Shown in pieces: positions 34,313 to 41,168 of a stretch of DNA of 46,597 bases. This DNA comes from Nocardia higoensis NBRC 100133 (GTDB lineage: Bacteria > Actinomycetota > Actinomycetes > Mycobacteriales > Mycobacteriaceae). Made by a program: the position numbers and the translations under genes. The notes beneath the pieces were generated by a model that worked only from the letters and a program-made list of their open reading frames with translations, was not told the origin of the DNA and searched no databases. The first letter of the stretch is position 1, and each line of letters begins with the position of its first letter. The stretch spans positions 1 to 46,597 of the forward strand of contig NZ_BAGA01000057.1 of assembly GCF_000308595.1 (NCBI RefSeq), written 5' to 3'.

Positions 34313-34624
34313 ATGTCGAAGTTCGAGAACGTCACCGTCGCGAAGAAGGCCAATGTGTACTTCGACGGCAAGTGCGTGAGTTACAGCCTCGAGCTGCCCG
34401 ACGGCACGTCGAAGTCCGTCGGCGTCATCCAGCCCGCGAGCCTGACCTTCGGCACCGCCGCGCCCGAGACCATGGAACTGATCGAGGGCAGCTGCCGCGT
34501 CACGCTCGACGGTGAGACCGAGGCCGTCACCTACTCCGGCGGCCAGTCGTTCAGCGTGCCGGGTGACAGCTCCTTCGAGATCGAGGTGCTCGAAACCTTG
34601 CACTACGTCTGCCATTACGGCTGA
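34313..34624 (+). CDS. ppnP: Pyrimidine/purine nucleoside phosphorylase PpnP
   Basis: Small single-domain cupin of 103 aa (YaiE/DUF1255 family). The blocks [43 protein letters not shown] and a closing YVCHY match the family. The E. coli member splits many nucleosides with phosphate into base plus ribose-1-phosphate. AAGAAGG precedes the ATG. It is 83 nt after kdpE, and a strong hairpin follows. Confidence 0.9.
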   Translation: MSKFENVTVAKKANVYFDGKCVSYSLELPDGTSKSVGVIQPASLTFGTAAPETMELIEGSCRVTLDGETEAVTYSGGQSFSVPGDSSFEIEVLETLHYVCHYG

Positions 34625-34653
34625 TACCCGCACGCAGGAGAAGCCCGCACGAT

Positions 34654-34683
34654 GCGGCCCGGACTCGTCGGAGTCCGGGCCGC
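34654..34683 (+). terminator. Perfect 13-bp hairpin after ppnP
   Basis: GCGGCCCGGACTC (34654-34666), loop GTCG, then GAGTCCGGGCCGC (34671-34683): every base pairs. It lies 29 nt after the ppnP stop. There is no U-tract behind it, so it is an actinobacterial-style hairpin terminator. Confidence 0.8.
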
Positions 34684-34808
34684 TCTCGTGTCCGGGCGCG
34701 CGCCGCCGAAGCCCGGGAGCGGCGTGTTCCCGCCTACAGCAGTCCGGGCCGGCCCGGCCGACGGCGACGCCGCCGTTCACACCGGGGGTGAGGCGCTACG
34801 CTGGCTGG

Positions 34809-34822
34809 TGGAACGTGTTCTA
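34809..34822. promoter_or_regulatory. KstR-like box before the alpha/beta hydrolase
   Basis: TGGAACGTGTTCTA fits the published KstR consensus TnnAACnnGTTnnA at every fixed base. It sits 38 bp before the ATG at 34861 and overlaps a TTCTAT -10-like element, as expected for a repressor site. A second match stands before the wax-ester synthase at 37220-37233. Confidence 0.6.
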
Positions 34823-34860
34823 TTTCCGGTGCCGGATCGTGCGGCGGAAGGTGGACGACG

Positions 34861-35766
34861 ATGGCCGGACCCGATGTGCGCGCGCGGCGAATCCACCGGC
34901 TGGTGCGGCGGGTGGGCGTGCCCGACATCGCGGGCGTGCCCGGCGGCCGTGAGCTGGACCTGCCGGGGCGCGGCAGTACCTACATCGTCGACATCCCCGG
35001 CCCCAGGGGCGCGCCGCCGATGATCCTGCTGCACGGCACCGCCAGCACCGCACTGCTCAACTGGTTCCCGGTCCTGGAAGGGCTGTCGGAGAAATTCCGG
35101 CTGATCCTGTTCGACCAGCGCTGGCACGGTCGTGGCATCCGCTCCGGCGCCTTCCGGATCGCCGACTGCACCGACGACGTGATCGCCGTCGCCGACGCGC
35201 TGGACCTCCCGAACCCGATCTGTGCCGGCTACTCGCTGGGTGGCGCGGTCGCCCTGAACGCCGCACACCTGTACCCCGACCGCGTCGCCGGACTCGTCCT
35301 GTGCGCGACGCCCTACAAGTTCCGGGAGACCCGGCGCGAGAAGGTGTTCCATCAGGTGTTCGGTCTCGCCGCCGACCTGGTCGCGCCGTTCTCGCTGCGC
35401 CGAGCGGAGAAACTCGCCCGGCGACTGCCCGAAGCGGCCGGCGACCCGTGGGTGCCGGGCGATTTCGAGCGCTGGGCGATGGCCGAATTCCGCAGCACGA
35501 GCCCCTGGGCGCTGACCCAGGTGATCGCCGAGATCGGCCGCTTCGACGCGAGCGCGTGGCTGCACACCCTCGACACCCCGACCGCCGTCGTCATCACGAC
35601 CCGCGACCGTGCCGTCCCGGTGTACCGGCAGGTCGAGATGGCGACCATGATCCCCGGCGCCACCATCCACCTCGCCCGCACCGGTCACACCGGTTGCGTC
35701 TTCGGCGCCGACCGATTCGTGCCCGCGGTGCTCGTGGCCGCCGATGCGGTCGCGGCGCGGCTGTGA
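34861..35766 (+). CDS. Alpha/beta hydrolase (lipase/esterase-like)
   Basis: Alpha/beta-hydrolase-fold enzyme of 301 aa. The oxyanion-hole motif LLHGTAS is at about residues 56-62, DQRWHGRG at about 86-93, the nucleophile elbow GYSLGG with Ser at about 123, an acid in the DRAVPV turn at about 254, and the His in RTGHTGCVF at about 278. The first 35 residues are a basic extension without a signal peptide. A KstR-like box upstream suggests control with sterol/lipid catabolism, and it converges on a wax-ester synthase with a 42-bp gap. The substrate, perhaps an acyl ester, is inferred from this context only. Confidence 0.85.
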   Translation: MAGPDVRARRIHRLVRRVGVPDIAGVPGGRELDLPGRGSTYIVDIPGPRGAPPMILLHGTASTALLNWFPVLEGLSEKFRLILFDQRWHGRGIRSGAFRIADCTDDVIAVADALDLPNPICAGYSLGGAVALNAAHLYPDRVAGLVLCATPYKFRETRREKVFHQVFGLAADLVAPFSLRRAEKLARRLPEAAGDPWVPGDFERWAMAEFRSTSPWALTQVIAEIGRFDASAWLHTLDTPTAVVITTRDRAVPVYRQVEMATMIPGATIHLARTGHTGCVFGADRFVPAVLVAADAVAARL

Positions 35767-35808
35767 GCAGGTCTTTCCCGGCGTCCGGCCCTGCCCGCGC
35801 GACAAGGC

Positions 35809-37206
35809 TCAATCGTGCTGGGCGGCGGCCACTCGCAACCGCTGCACCGCCTCCGCAATCGCGTCGGCCAGCTCCTGCACGTCCGGCACCAGCTCGCGGC
35901 AGGCGATCAGCCCGAAGTCGAGCCGACCGTTGGTCGACAGTGCCGTGATGGTCAGCCCCGCGCCGTGGAAGACCGGCCCGAACGGGAACATGCTGACCAT
36001 CTTCACCCCGAGGAAGTACAGCGGCATCGGCGGTCCGGGCACGTTCGAGACGACCAGGTTGTGCACCACCGGATGGCGTTCGGCCAGTTTGAATGACGAA
36101 TAGAGCCGCATCGCGAGCCGGAAGGTGTTCGGCGGCACGTACTGCGTCCAGTCCTGCAGGAAATCGGAGCCGACGTGCTCGTGCTCGTCCTTGGCGTCCT
36201 TGTTCGCCTCCGCGACCGTGGCCAGCCGCTCGACCGGATCGGCGATATCGGTGCCGAGCGCGCAGAACAGCGAGGAGACCTTGTTCGTGCCCTTCGTGTG
36301 CCTGGTCGATTCGTGCACCGAGACCGGGACCGAGGCGAGCAGCGAGCGGTCCGGCAGCGCATCGCGGGCGATCAGATAATCGCGCAGCGCGTCGCCGACC
36401 ACGGCGAGCACCACATCGTTGACCTTCACCCCGAACGCGTCCTTGATCTCGCGGACGGTGTCGAGATCGACCTCGGTGAACGCCACCGCCCGGTGCGGCG
36501 TGATCGTCCTGTTGAACGGCGTGCGCGGCGCGGTCAACGGCAGCGCCATGCCCGATTCGTCGTTGCGCCGCCGCCGCGCGAACCCGGCGAGCATCCCGAC
36601 CGTCTTCGGCACCATGCCCAGCACGCCCGCTCGCGCCGGAAACCGGATCGCGGCCTCGGCCATCAATCGCAGATCGCCCGGCTCGGCATCGGCGCGTGGC
36701 GGCTCGGCGGGCGGGGCCTCCGTCACGCCCGGCTCCAGATCGCACAGGTGCATCATCATGTCGGCGCCGGTGATCCCGTCGACGGCCGCGTGGTGGTATT
36801 TGGCGATCACCGCGACTTTGTCGCCGTCGACCCCCTCCACCACCCGCATCTGCCACAGCGGCTTGTCGCGGTCCATCGGGGTGCCCGCGATGTCGCCGAC
36901 CAGGTCGGCCAGCTCCTTGCGGCCGCCCGGTCGCGGCAGCCCGTAGCGGCGGATGTGATAGTCGAGATCGAAATCCGCGTCCTCCACCCACAGCGGATGG
37001 TCCAGATTCAGCGGCACGGTCCGCAGCCGCCTGCGCATCTGCGGCACGTGGGCGATGCGCCGCCCCAACTCCGCCTTGAAGGACTCGAAGGAGTAGTCGC
37101 ACCCCTCGGCCGTCGGGTCGAGGATGATCAGCGCGCATACGTGCAGATGCTGCGTCCTCGTCTCGAGATACAGGAAGCTGGCATCCAATCCGGTCAGGCG
37201 TTCCAT
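35809..37206 (-). CDS. Wax ester synthase / diacylglycerol O-acyltransferase
   Basis: WS/DGAT-family acyltransferase of 465 aa, the normal length. The active-site motif HHxxxDG is intact: His138, His139, Asp143, Gly144. Other family blocks are the N-terminal LTGLDASFLYLET, PLWxxxVVEG-like PLWQMRVVEG at about 116, KVNDVVLAVVGDALRDYL at about 265-282, and VSNVPGPPMPLYFLG at about 385. It transfers acyl-CoA chains to diacylglycerol or fatty alcohols for storage lipid, on the membrane or lipid-droplet surface. A KstR-like palindrome lies 12 bp before its ATG. It follows the gene at 37231 on the same strand by 24 bp. Confidence 0.92.
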   Translation of the reverse strand: MERLTGLDASFLYLETRTQHLHVCALIILDPTAEGCDYSFESFKAELGRRIAHVPQMRRRLRTVPLNLDHPLWVEDADFDLDYHIRRYGLPRPGGRKELADLVGDIAGTPMDRDKPLWQMRVVEGVDGDKVAVIAKYHHAAVDGITGADMMMHLCDLEPGVTEAPPAEPPRADAEPGDLRLMAEAAIRFPARAGVLGMVPKTVGMLAGFARRRRNDESGMALPLTAPRTPFNRTITPHRAVAFTEVDLDTVREIKDAFGVKVNDVVLAVVGDALRDYLIARDALPDRSLLASVPVSVHESTRHTKGTNKVSSLFCALGTDIADPVERLATVAEANKDAKDEHEHVGSDFLQDWTQYVPPNTFRLAMRLYSSFKLAERHPVVHNLVVSNVPGPPMPLYFLGVKMVSMFPFGPVFHGAGLTITALSTNGRLDFGLIACRELVPDVQELADAIAEAVQRLRVAAAQHD

Positions 37207-37217
37207 AGCGACATGCT

Positions 37218-37235
37218 ACTAGAACCTGTTCTAGT
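37218..37235. promoter_or_regulatory. KstR-like palindrome before the wax ester synthase
   Basis: ACTAGAACCTGTTCTAGT: 8-bp perfect arms around CT, containing TAGAACCTGTTCTA, an exact fit to TnnAACnnGTTnnA. It is 12 bp upstream of the acyltransferase ATG and overlaps the TAG stop of the upstream gene at 37231. Confidence 0.65.
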
Positions 37236-37755
37236 CGCCGCTCGGCGCCACCTTGTGCAGTTCCGCCTCGATCGCCGCGACCCGCTCCGCCGGAATGCCC
37301 CAGGGGTGCTCCACGTCGACCGCGCGATCCAGATCCCACAACACGCATCGCTCGCCGGGCTGTGCGACCATCGACCAGGCCACCACCGTGCGCCCCAACT
37401 GCTCGGCCATCGAGCCGTGCGAGACGCCGGGGGGTGCCCCGCCGCCGTCCGGATAGTGATGCAGAAACCGTCCATAGGCCTTGTCGCAGAAATCCGCATA
37501 CCGCTCGGTGCACAAGATCAATCCGTGCCACGCCTCGTCGACCGCGTGCGAGGGCATCCCGATCACCTGGCCGTCGCGCATCGCCGCGCCGCAGCAGCGC
37601 AACCACTGCCGAAGCCCGGACTCCACCAGTTCCCGCGGCTGCCACGGGCAGGTTTTGAACACCGCCTCGGGCAGTTCGAGCGCGGCCACCACTTGCTCCA
37701 CATCGCGCAGGTCGATCGGAGCGGCCTGCCGGGCCCGGAAGGGAAAAATCCGCAC
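37231..37755 (-). CDS. Glycine-rich-domain-protein-like (VDxAWH family) hypothetical
   Basis: Protein of 174 aa without a signal peptide. The block MPSHAVDEAWHGLILCTERYADFCDKAYGRFLHHYPDG (given here in parts: VDEAWHGLIL, YADFC, GRFLHHYPDG; about residues 67-104) matches the core motif of plant-like glycine-rich-domain proteins, whose bacterial members are uncharacterised. The conserved His, Cys and paired His residues could bind a metal. The start is GTG at 37755. It diverges by only 37 bp from a small Gly/Cys-rich membrane protein, so the two probably function together. Confidence 0.7.
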   Translation of the reverse strand: MRIFPFRARQAAPIDLRDVEQVVAALELPEAVFKTCPWQPRELVESGLRQWLRCCGAAMRDGQVIGMPSHAVDEAWHGLILCTERYADFCDKAYGRFLHHYPDGGGAPPGVSHGSMAEQLGRTVVAWSMVAQPGERCVLWDLDRAVDVEHPWGIPAERVAAIEAELHKVAPSGD

Positions 37756-37790
37756 GATTCACTGTACGGCGCTGCGCCGCTACGATTCAC
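37754..37790. promoter_or_regulatory. Compact divergent promoter with direct and inverted repeats
   Basis: ACGATTCAC occurs at 37754-37762 and 37782-37790, and CGGCG-CTG-CGCCG (37767-37779) lies between. This fills the 37-bp gap between two divergent starts (37755 and 37793), so both promoters must extend into coding DNA or give very short leaders. A shared regulator site is possible. Confidence 0.35.
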
Positions 37791-37792
37791 CG

Positions 37793-38155
37793 ATGACAGT
37801 GGCCGTGATCGTGTTGGTCGTCGTTCTCGTTCTGCTCATCGGCGGGGGAATAGTCGCGTTCGTCGTCGGAATGATCAATTCTTTCAACGGGCAACTCCCG
37901 CCACCTCCTTACGGAAGCGGCGGCGGCGGATACGACCCCGCGCTGTGGTCGGCCGCCGATATCGGTGGGGGAGACGGCCACCATCACAACCACGACTTCG
38001 GCGACGGGAGTGGTGGCAGCGGCTCCGACTTCGGCGACAGTGGATGTTCGGGTGCGACCGGATGTTCCGGTGGATCGAGCGGCTGCGGCGGGGGTAGCAG
38101 TTGTGGCGGAGGAAGCAGTTGCGGTGGCGGCGGAGGTTGCGGCGGAGGCTCGTGA
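37793..38155 (+). CDS. Small membrane protein with Gly/Cys-rich tail
   Basis: Protein of 120 aa. Residues 3-28 are one strong membrane helix (VAVIVLVVVLVLLIGGG onward). Next come a Pro/Gly stretch, a His-rich patch (DGHHHNHDFGDG, about 63-74) and a Gly/Ser tail with six Cys at a near-regular spacing: C-x5-C-x6-C-x5-C-x5-C-x5-C. The end CGGGGGCGGGS resembles the low-complexity tails of TIGR04222-type membrane proteins. The tail may bind metal or be modified; neither is known. It is divergent from the glycine-rich-domain-like gene. The composition differs sharply from its neighbours. Confidence 0.7.
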   Translation: MTVAVIVLVVVLVLLIGGGIVAFVVGMINSFNGQLPPPPYGSGGGGYDPALWSAADIGGGDGHHHNHDFGDGSGGSGSDFGDSGCSGATGCSGGSSGCGGGSSCGGGSSCGGGGGCGGGS

Positions 38156-38310
38156 CCAGCCGCGACGACCGCATTCGTGGCCGCCATAGCTGAAATCGAC
38201 CAACCGTGCGCCGCAATGGTTTTGGAGCTGTTCAAGTTTCAATCACCTGTAAACTGTGACTTGGCCCGCTCTATGACGCTCCCGAACGTGAGTGAGGTTA
38301 TGGTCTCTGC

Positions 38311-38463
38311 GTGGAAACGCTGATCGTTGTCGCCGTAGTCGCCCTCGTCCTCATGCTCGTGTTCGCCGTAGTCCAATTCGCCAGCAGACCCCCGCGCGAC
38401 GAAAGTCGCTACACCGCCGCCGCTTCCCGCGCCGGCACGACCGTCGGCAATCGCGCCGATTGA
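38311..38463 (+). CDS. Possible small single-pass membrane protein
   Basis: A GTG at 38311 opens a 50-residue frame that begins with a clear hydrophobic helix (TLIVVAVVALVLMLVFAVV, about residues 3-21) and continues with a polar tail (SRPPRDESRYTAAASRAG). There is no strong Shine-Dalgarno. A membrane segment followed by a charged tail is more than expected by chance, but the call is tentative. Confidence 0.4.
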   Translation: METLIVVAVVALVLMLVFAVVQFASRPPRDESRYTAAASRAGTTVGNRAD

Positions 38464-38756
38464 TCCGACCGCTCGACAAGCCTGAATATGCGCGAGCCGG
38501 TTCGCCGAACTGCGCTCTTCGAGCGTGATCCGCATCGGAAAACCCTCCGCGCAACGATTCCCGGCGACCATTCGCCGCACAGGCTCCCGGCGTCCATCCG
38601 CCACCGCCCCTCTGTAACGAGCGCGTACGTCAATGCCGCCGTACGCCATTTCCCGCGCCCCGCGTCGCCTGCCCGTCCCGGTCTCGACGGTGGTCGAGTG
38701 GTGCCCGCCCCGCCGCAGCCGGTAACATCCAGACGCCGCGGTCCCGCCGCGGAAGC
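38464..38756. other. Gap before the tRNA with no recognisable gene
   Basis: Open frames here on both strands look like composition artefacts (Arg/Pro-rich). No repeats or hairpins stand out apart from CCGCGG pairs just before the tRNA. With 38156-38310, which is relatively AT-rich (38205-38260), this is the emptiest stretch of the window. Confidence 0.5.
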
Positions 38757-38830
38757 GGGGCGGTAGCTCAGTCGGTTAGAGCCGTGGACTCATAATCCAT
38801 TGGTCGCGGGTTCGAGCCCCGCCCGCCCCA
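38757..38830 (+). tRNA. tRNA with anticodon CAU (probably elongator Met)
   Basis: The 74-nt cloverleaf folds fully. Acceptor GGGGCGG pairs with CCGCCCC, the D-arm is GCTC...GAGC, the anticodon stem is GTGGA/TCCAT with loop CTCATAA (anticodon CAT), and the T-arm GCGGG-TTCGAGC-CCCGC is standard. CCA is not encoded. CAU can also be tRNA-Ile2 with lysidine or initiator Met; the GGACTCATAATCC-like anticodon arm resembles actinobacterial elongator Met, so I favour that. Confidence 0.93.
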
Positions 38831-38841
38831 CAAATAGCCTT

Positions 38842-39183
38842 TCACCTGCGTTTATGCCCGAGCGCTTCCGTGCGTGTCTGCCGATCCTCCGACCCGGAAG
38901 CCGATGAGGTCCTTGTCGGCCGCTTCGATTCACGAACCCAATCGGCGATCGGTTGGCCGAACCAATCGCGGTCGTCGGGCTCTTCGCCGAGGCCGGTCTC
39001 CCACTCGTCCGCCATCTCGGCACAGTCCTCCTTGCTCACGTGGCCCCAGCCGCCGCCCTCGGCGAGGTGGAGGCAGGCCGCCAGTGCCCGAGTGTCGGGA
39101 AAGGGGTCCTGATGCGCCATGTCGGTGGCCAGTTCTTCGACCAGGAACCCCCAGGGGCCCTGATTCGGCTCGACCTGATCCAC
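38842..39183 (-). CDS. Hypothetical acidic protein
   Basis: Frame of 113 aa from a GTG at 39183, rich in Asp/Glu/Trp (WGFLVEELATDMAHQ, HLAEGGGWGHVSKEDCAEMADEW, DDRDWFGQPIADWV). I do not recognise the family. The frame stays open upstream to the GntR stop, with protein-like sequence (RLSWTFEGTFDQDGHGAVDQ), so the true start may be a CTG near 39253 behind AAGG; no ATG exists there. It is on the same strand just after the GntR gene, but a regulatory link is not evident. Confidence 0.55.
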   Translation of the reverse strand: MDQVEPNQGPWGFLVEELATDMAHQDPFPDTRALAACLHLAEGGGWGHVSKEDCAEMADEWETGLGEEPDDRDWFGQPIADWVRESKRPTRTSSASGSEDRQTRTEALGHKRR

Positions 39184-39265
39184 CGCCCCGTGCCCGTCCT
39201 GGTCGAAGGTCCCCTCGAAGGTCCACGAGAGCCGGCCGGGCGGGCCGACGATCAGGCGGCGGGCC

Positions 39266-39985
39266 TTACGCTCCGCCGCGGCGGCGGCTCTTGGTGAGGT
39301 GGATCGGGTCGATGTCGGTATTCGACCATTGCGCGGCCATCTGCACGCTGGCCTCGCGCCCGGAATGCACGTGGTGGAAGGCGGATTCGGCCGCGCGGTC
39401 GGGATCGTGGGCGGCGATGGCGGCCAGGAGTTCTTCGTGTTCGCGGCATTGCACGGCGGCGTCGCGGTCTTTGGTGAGGTGGAACAGCCACTGGGTGCGC
39501 GCTTCCAGGGGCTGGAGGAGCGACTCGAGCAGGGGGTTGGCGGCGAGTTCGACGATCATGGCGTGGAATCCGGCGTTCGCGGCGGCGATGGCGGCCTCGT
39601 CGCGGCGTTCGGTGGCGCGGCGGGCGGTGTCGAGTTGGGCGGTCAGGGCGGCCAGGCCCTCGTCGTCGGCGCGTTCGGCGGCCAGGCGCGCGGCGAGTAC
39701 TTCGAGGTTCTCGCGGACGTCGAAGAGGTCGCGGACGTCGTCGGCGGTGAAGGGGGAGACGATGGCGCCTTGGCGCGGCACCACCACGACCAGACCGTCG
39801 CGCTGCAGCCGCTGCATCGCCTCGCGCAGCGGGATGCGTGAGACCGCCAGGTCTTCGGCCAAGTCGCGCTCGATCAGGCGGGTGCCGGGTGCGAGCTGCA
39901 GATTGACTATGCGCGAGCGCAATTCGTCGTAGGCGACATCGCGTAAGGACTTCCGATCCGCCCCGGCCATCACGGGTGTCACCAT
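39266..39985 (-). CDS. GntR-family (FCD/FadR subgroup) regulator
   Basis: Regulator of 239 aa. N-terminal winged helix at about residues 14-80 (AYDELRSRIVNLQLAPGTRLIERDLAEDLAVSRIPLREAMQRL in full; key parts APGTRL and VSRIPLREA), then an all-helical FCD ligand domain (about 85-225) with metal/ligand-type residues in FHAMIVELAANPLL and HEELLAAIAAHD. It diverges from the BMP transporter operon across a 165-bp gap containing two copies of a GGTATACC palindrome, typical of this subgroup, so it probably represses the transporter genes and itself. Confidence 0.9.
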   Translation of the reverse strand: MVTPVMAGADRKSLRDVAYDELRSRIVNLQLAPGTRLIERDLAEDLAVSRIPLREAMQRLQRDGLVVVVPRQGAIVSPFTADDVRDLFDVRENLEVLAARLAAERADDEGLAALTAQLDTARRATERRDEAAIAAANAGFHAMIVELAANPLLESLLQPLEARTQWLFHLTKDRDAAVQCREHEELLAAIAAHDPDRAAESAFHHVHSGREASVQMAAQWSNTDIDPIHLTKSRRRGGA

Positions 39986-40036
39986 CGACCTCTTCCTCTC
40001 GGCGCTGTCTCACCAGCATAGACACCCCGGATATAG

Positions 40037-40126
40037 CGGTATACCGGTAATCGGATCATTACCGGCGGGCAACGGGATGGAAATAGAGCGGGCCGACCCT
40101 TCTCATAACGGTATACCGCTAATCGG
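40037..40126. promoter_or_regulatory. Twin GntR operators in the divergent gap
   Basis: CGGTATACCGGTAATCGG (40037-40054) and CGGTATACCGCTAATCGG (40109-40126) differ at one base and both centre on the palindrome GGTATACC. An extra inverted repeat GGTAAT (40046-40051) / ATTACC (40058-40063) overlaps the first. The 72-bp spacing (about seven turns) would allow looping. The first lies 52 bp from the gntR start, the second 25 bp before the transporter ATG. Confidence 0.7.
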
Positions 40127-40150
40127 TAGCCCTGATTCGGGAGAAGTCCT

Positions 40151-41143
40151 ATGAAGGTCACCACCGCCACCAAGGTTCTGTCCGCCGCAGCCGCCGGTCT
40201 GCTGGCGCTGGGGCTGAGTGCCTGCACGGCGTCGGATTCGGGTTCGGCCGACGGAGCCCTGTCGGTCGGCGTCTTCCTGCCGGGATCGATCAACGACACC
40301 GGATTCATGCAGTCGGGATACGCCGGTGTGGAGCGCATCCGGGCCGCGTACGGCGACCGGGTCGACATCAGCTACGTCGAGCAGGTCGCCGCGGCCGACT
40401 ACCAGCAGGCGCTGCAGCGCTTCGCCGCACAGAACGATCTGGTGATCTCGGTCGGCGGCCAGACCGACGCCGATGTCCGCGCGATCGCCCCGCAGTTCCC
40501 CGATGTCGAGTTCGTCGAGATCGGCGGACCCGCCGATGCCGAGCCGCTGCCGAACCTCGCCTACTACGACCCGCAGCAGGCCGAGGCCGAATTCCTGTCC
40601 GGCGCCGCGGCCGCGATGTCGTCGAAGAGCGGGACCGTCGGATTCGTCGGCGGAGTGGAGCTGCCTGCGATCGTGAACGCCGCCAAGGCCTTCGGCAACG
40701 GCGCCCGGTTCGTTCGGCCCGACGCCAAGGTGCTCGCGCCGCAGTACGTCGGTGACTTCAACGACCCGGCCAAGGCCAAGCAGGCCGCGGGCGCCGCATA
40801 CGCGGGCGGCGCCGATGTGCTGGGGCAGATCGTCAACCTCGGCAAGCAGGGCATGGAGCAGGCCGCCCAGGAATCGGGCAAACGACTCAACGGCGGGCCC
40901 ATCCCGGGCGACTGCGCCAACACCGTCTACGCCGGCTTCGTGCGCACCGACATCGGCACCGAGATCGAGTACGCCGTGTCCGCGGTGCTGGACGGCACGT
41001 GGACGGCCGCGCAGGTGCCCTTCGGCGTGACCACCGACAAGGGCGGCAGCGACTTCATCGTGTGCTCGACCGATCCGGCCGTCACCGCCGCGCTGGCGAA
41101 CGCGGAGGCGGCCATCGTCTCCGGCGCGGTCGAACCCTACTGA
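40151..41143 (+). CDS. BMP-family ABC transporter substrate-binding lipoprotein
   Basis: Extracellular binding lipoprotein of 330 aa. A signal peptide with lipobox LSAC places the lipidated Cys at 25. The Bmp/PnrA-type fold is shown by GVFLPGSINDTGFMQSGY at about 39-56, ADYQQALQRFAAQNDLVISVGG at about 87-108, and GTVGFVGGVELPAIVNAAKAF at about 158-178. Relatives bind nucleosides, purines or related compounds. First gene of a five- or six-gene operon; the next gene follows by 25 bp. Confidence 0.92.
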   Translation: MKVTTATKVLSAAAAGLLALGLSACTASDSGSADGALSVGVFLPGSINDTGFMQSGYAGVERIRAAYGDRVDISYVEQVAAADYQQALQRFAAQNDLVISVGGQTDADVRAIAPQFPDVEFVEIGGPADAEPLPNLAYYDPQQAEAEFLSGAAAAMSSKSGTVGFVGGVELPAIVNAAKAFGNGARFVRPDAKVLAPQYVGDFNDPAKAKQAAGAAYAGGADVLGQIVNLGKQGMEQAAQESGKRLNGGPIPGDCANTVYAGFVRTDIGTEIEYAVSAVLDGTWTAAQVPFGVTTDKGGSDFIVCSTDPAVTAALANAEAAIVSGAVEPY

Positions 41144-41168
41144 CGCACCGGGGCCGAGACGAGAGGCG

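Noticed and set aside
36175..38097. Long plus-strand open frame antisense to the wax ester synthase
   Set aside because: Arg/His-rich shadow; the opposite strand has an intact HHxxxDG acyltransferase.
37967..38155. Tandem GGC/TGT-rich repeats as a CRISPR or minisatellite
   Set aside because: They are codons of the Gly/Cys-rich protein tail, irregular at DNA level, with no spacer-repeat structure.
38239..38649. Minus-strand frame of 136 codons in the gap before the tRNA
   Set aside because: Composition looks like noise, no domain is visible, and it is antisense to the more plausible small membrane ORF at 38311.
38790..39023. Minus-strand frame ending in GRAGLEPATNGL
   Set aside because: This is the well-known artefact of translating the antisense of a tRNA-Met gene; it overlaps the clear tRNA at 38757-38830.
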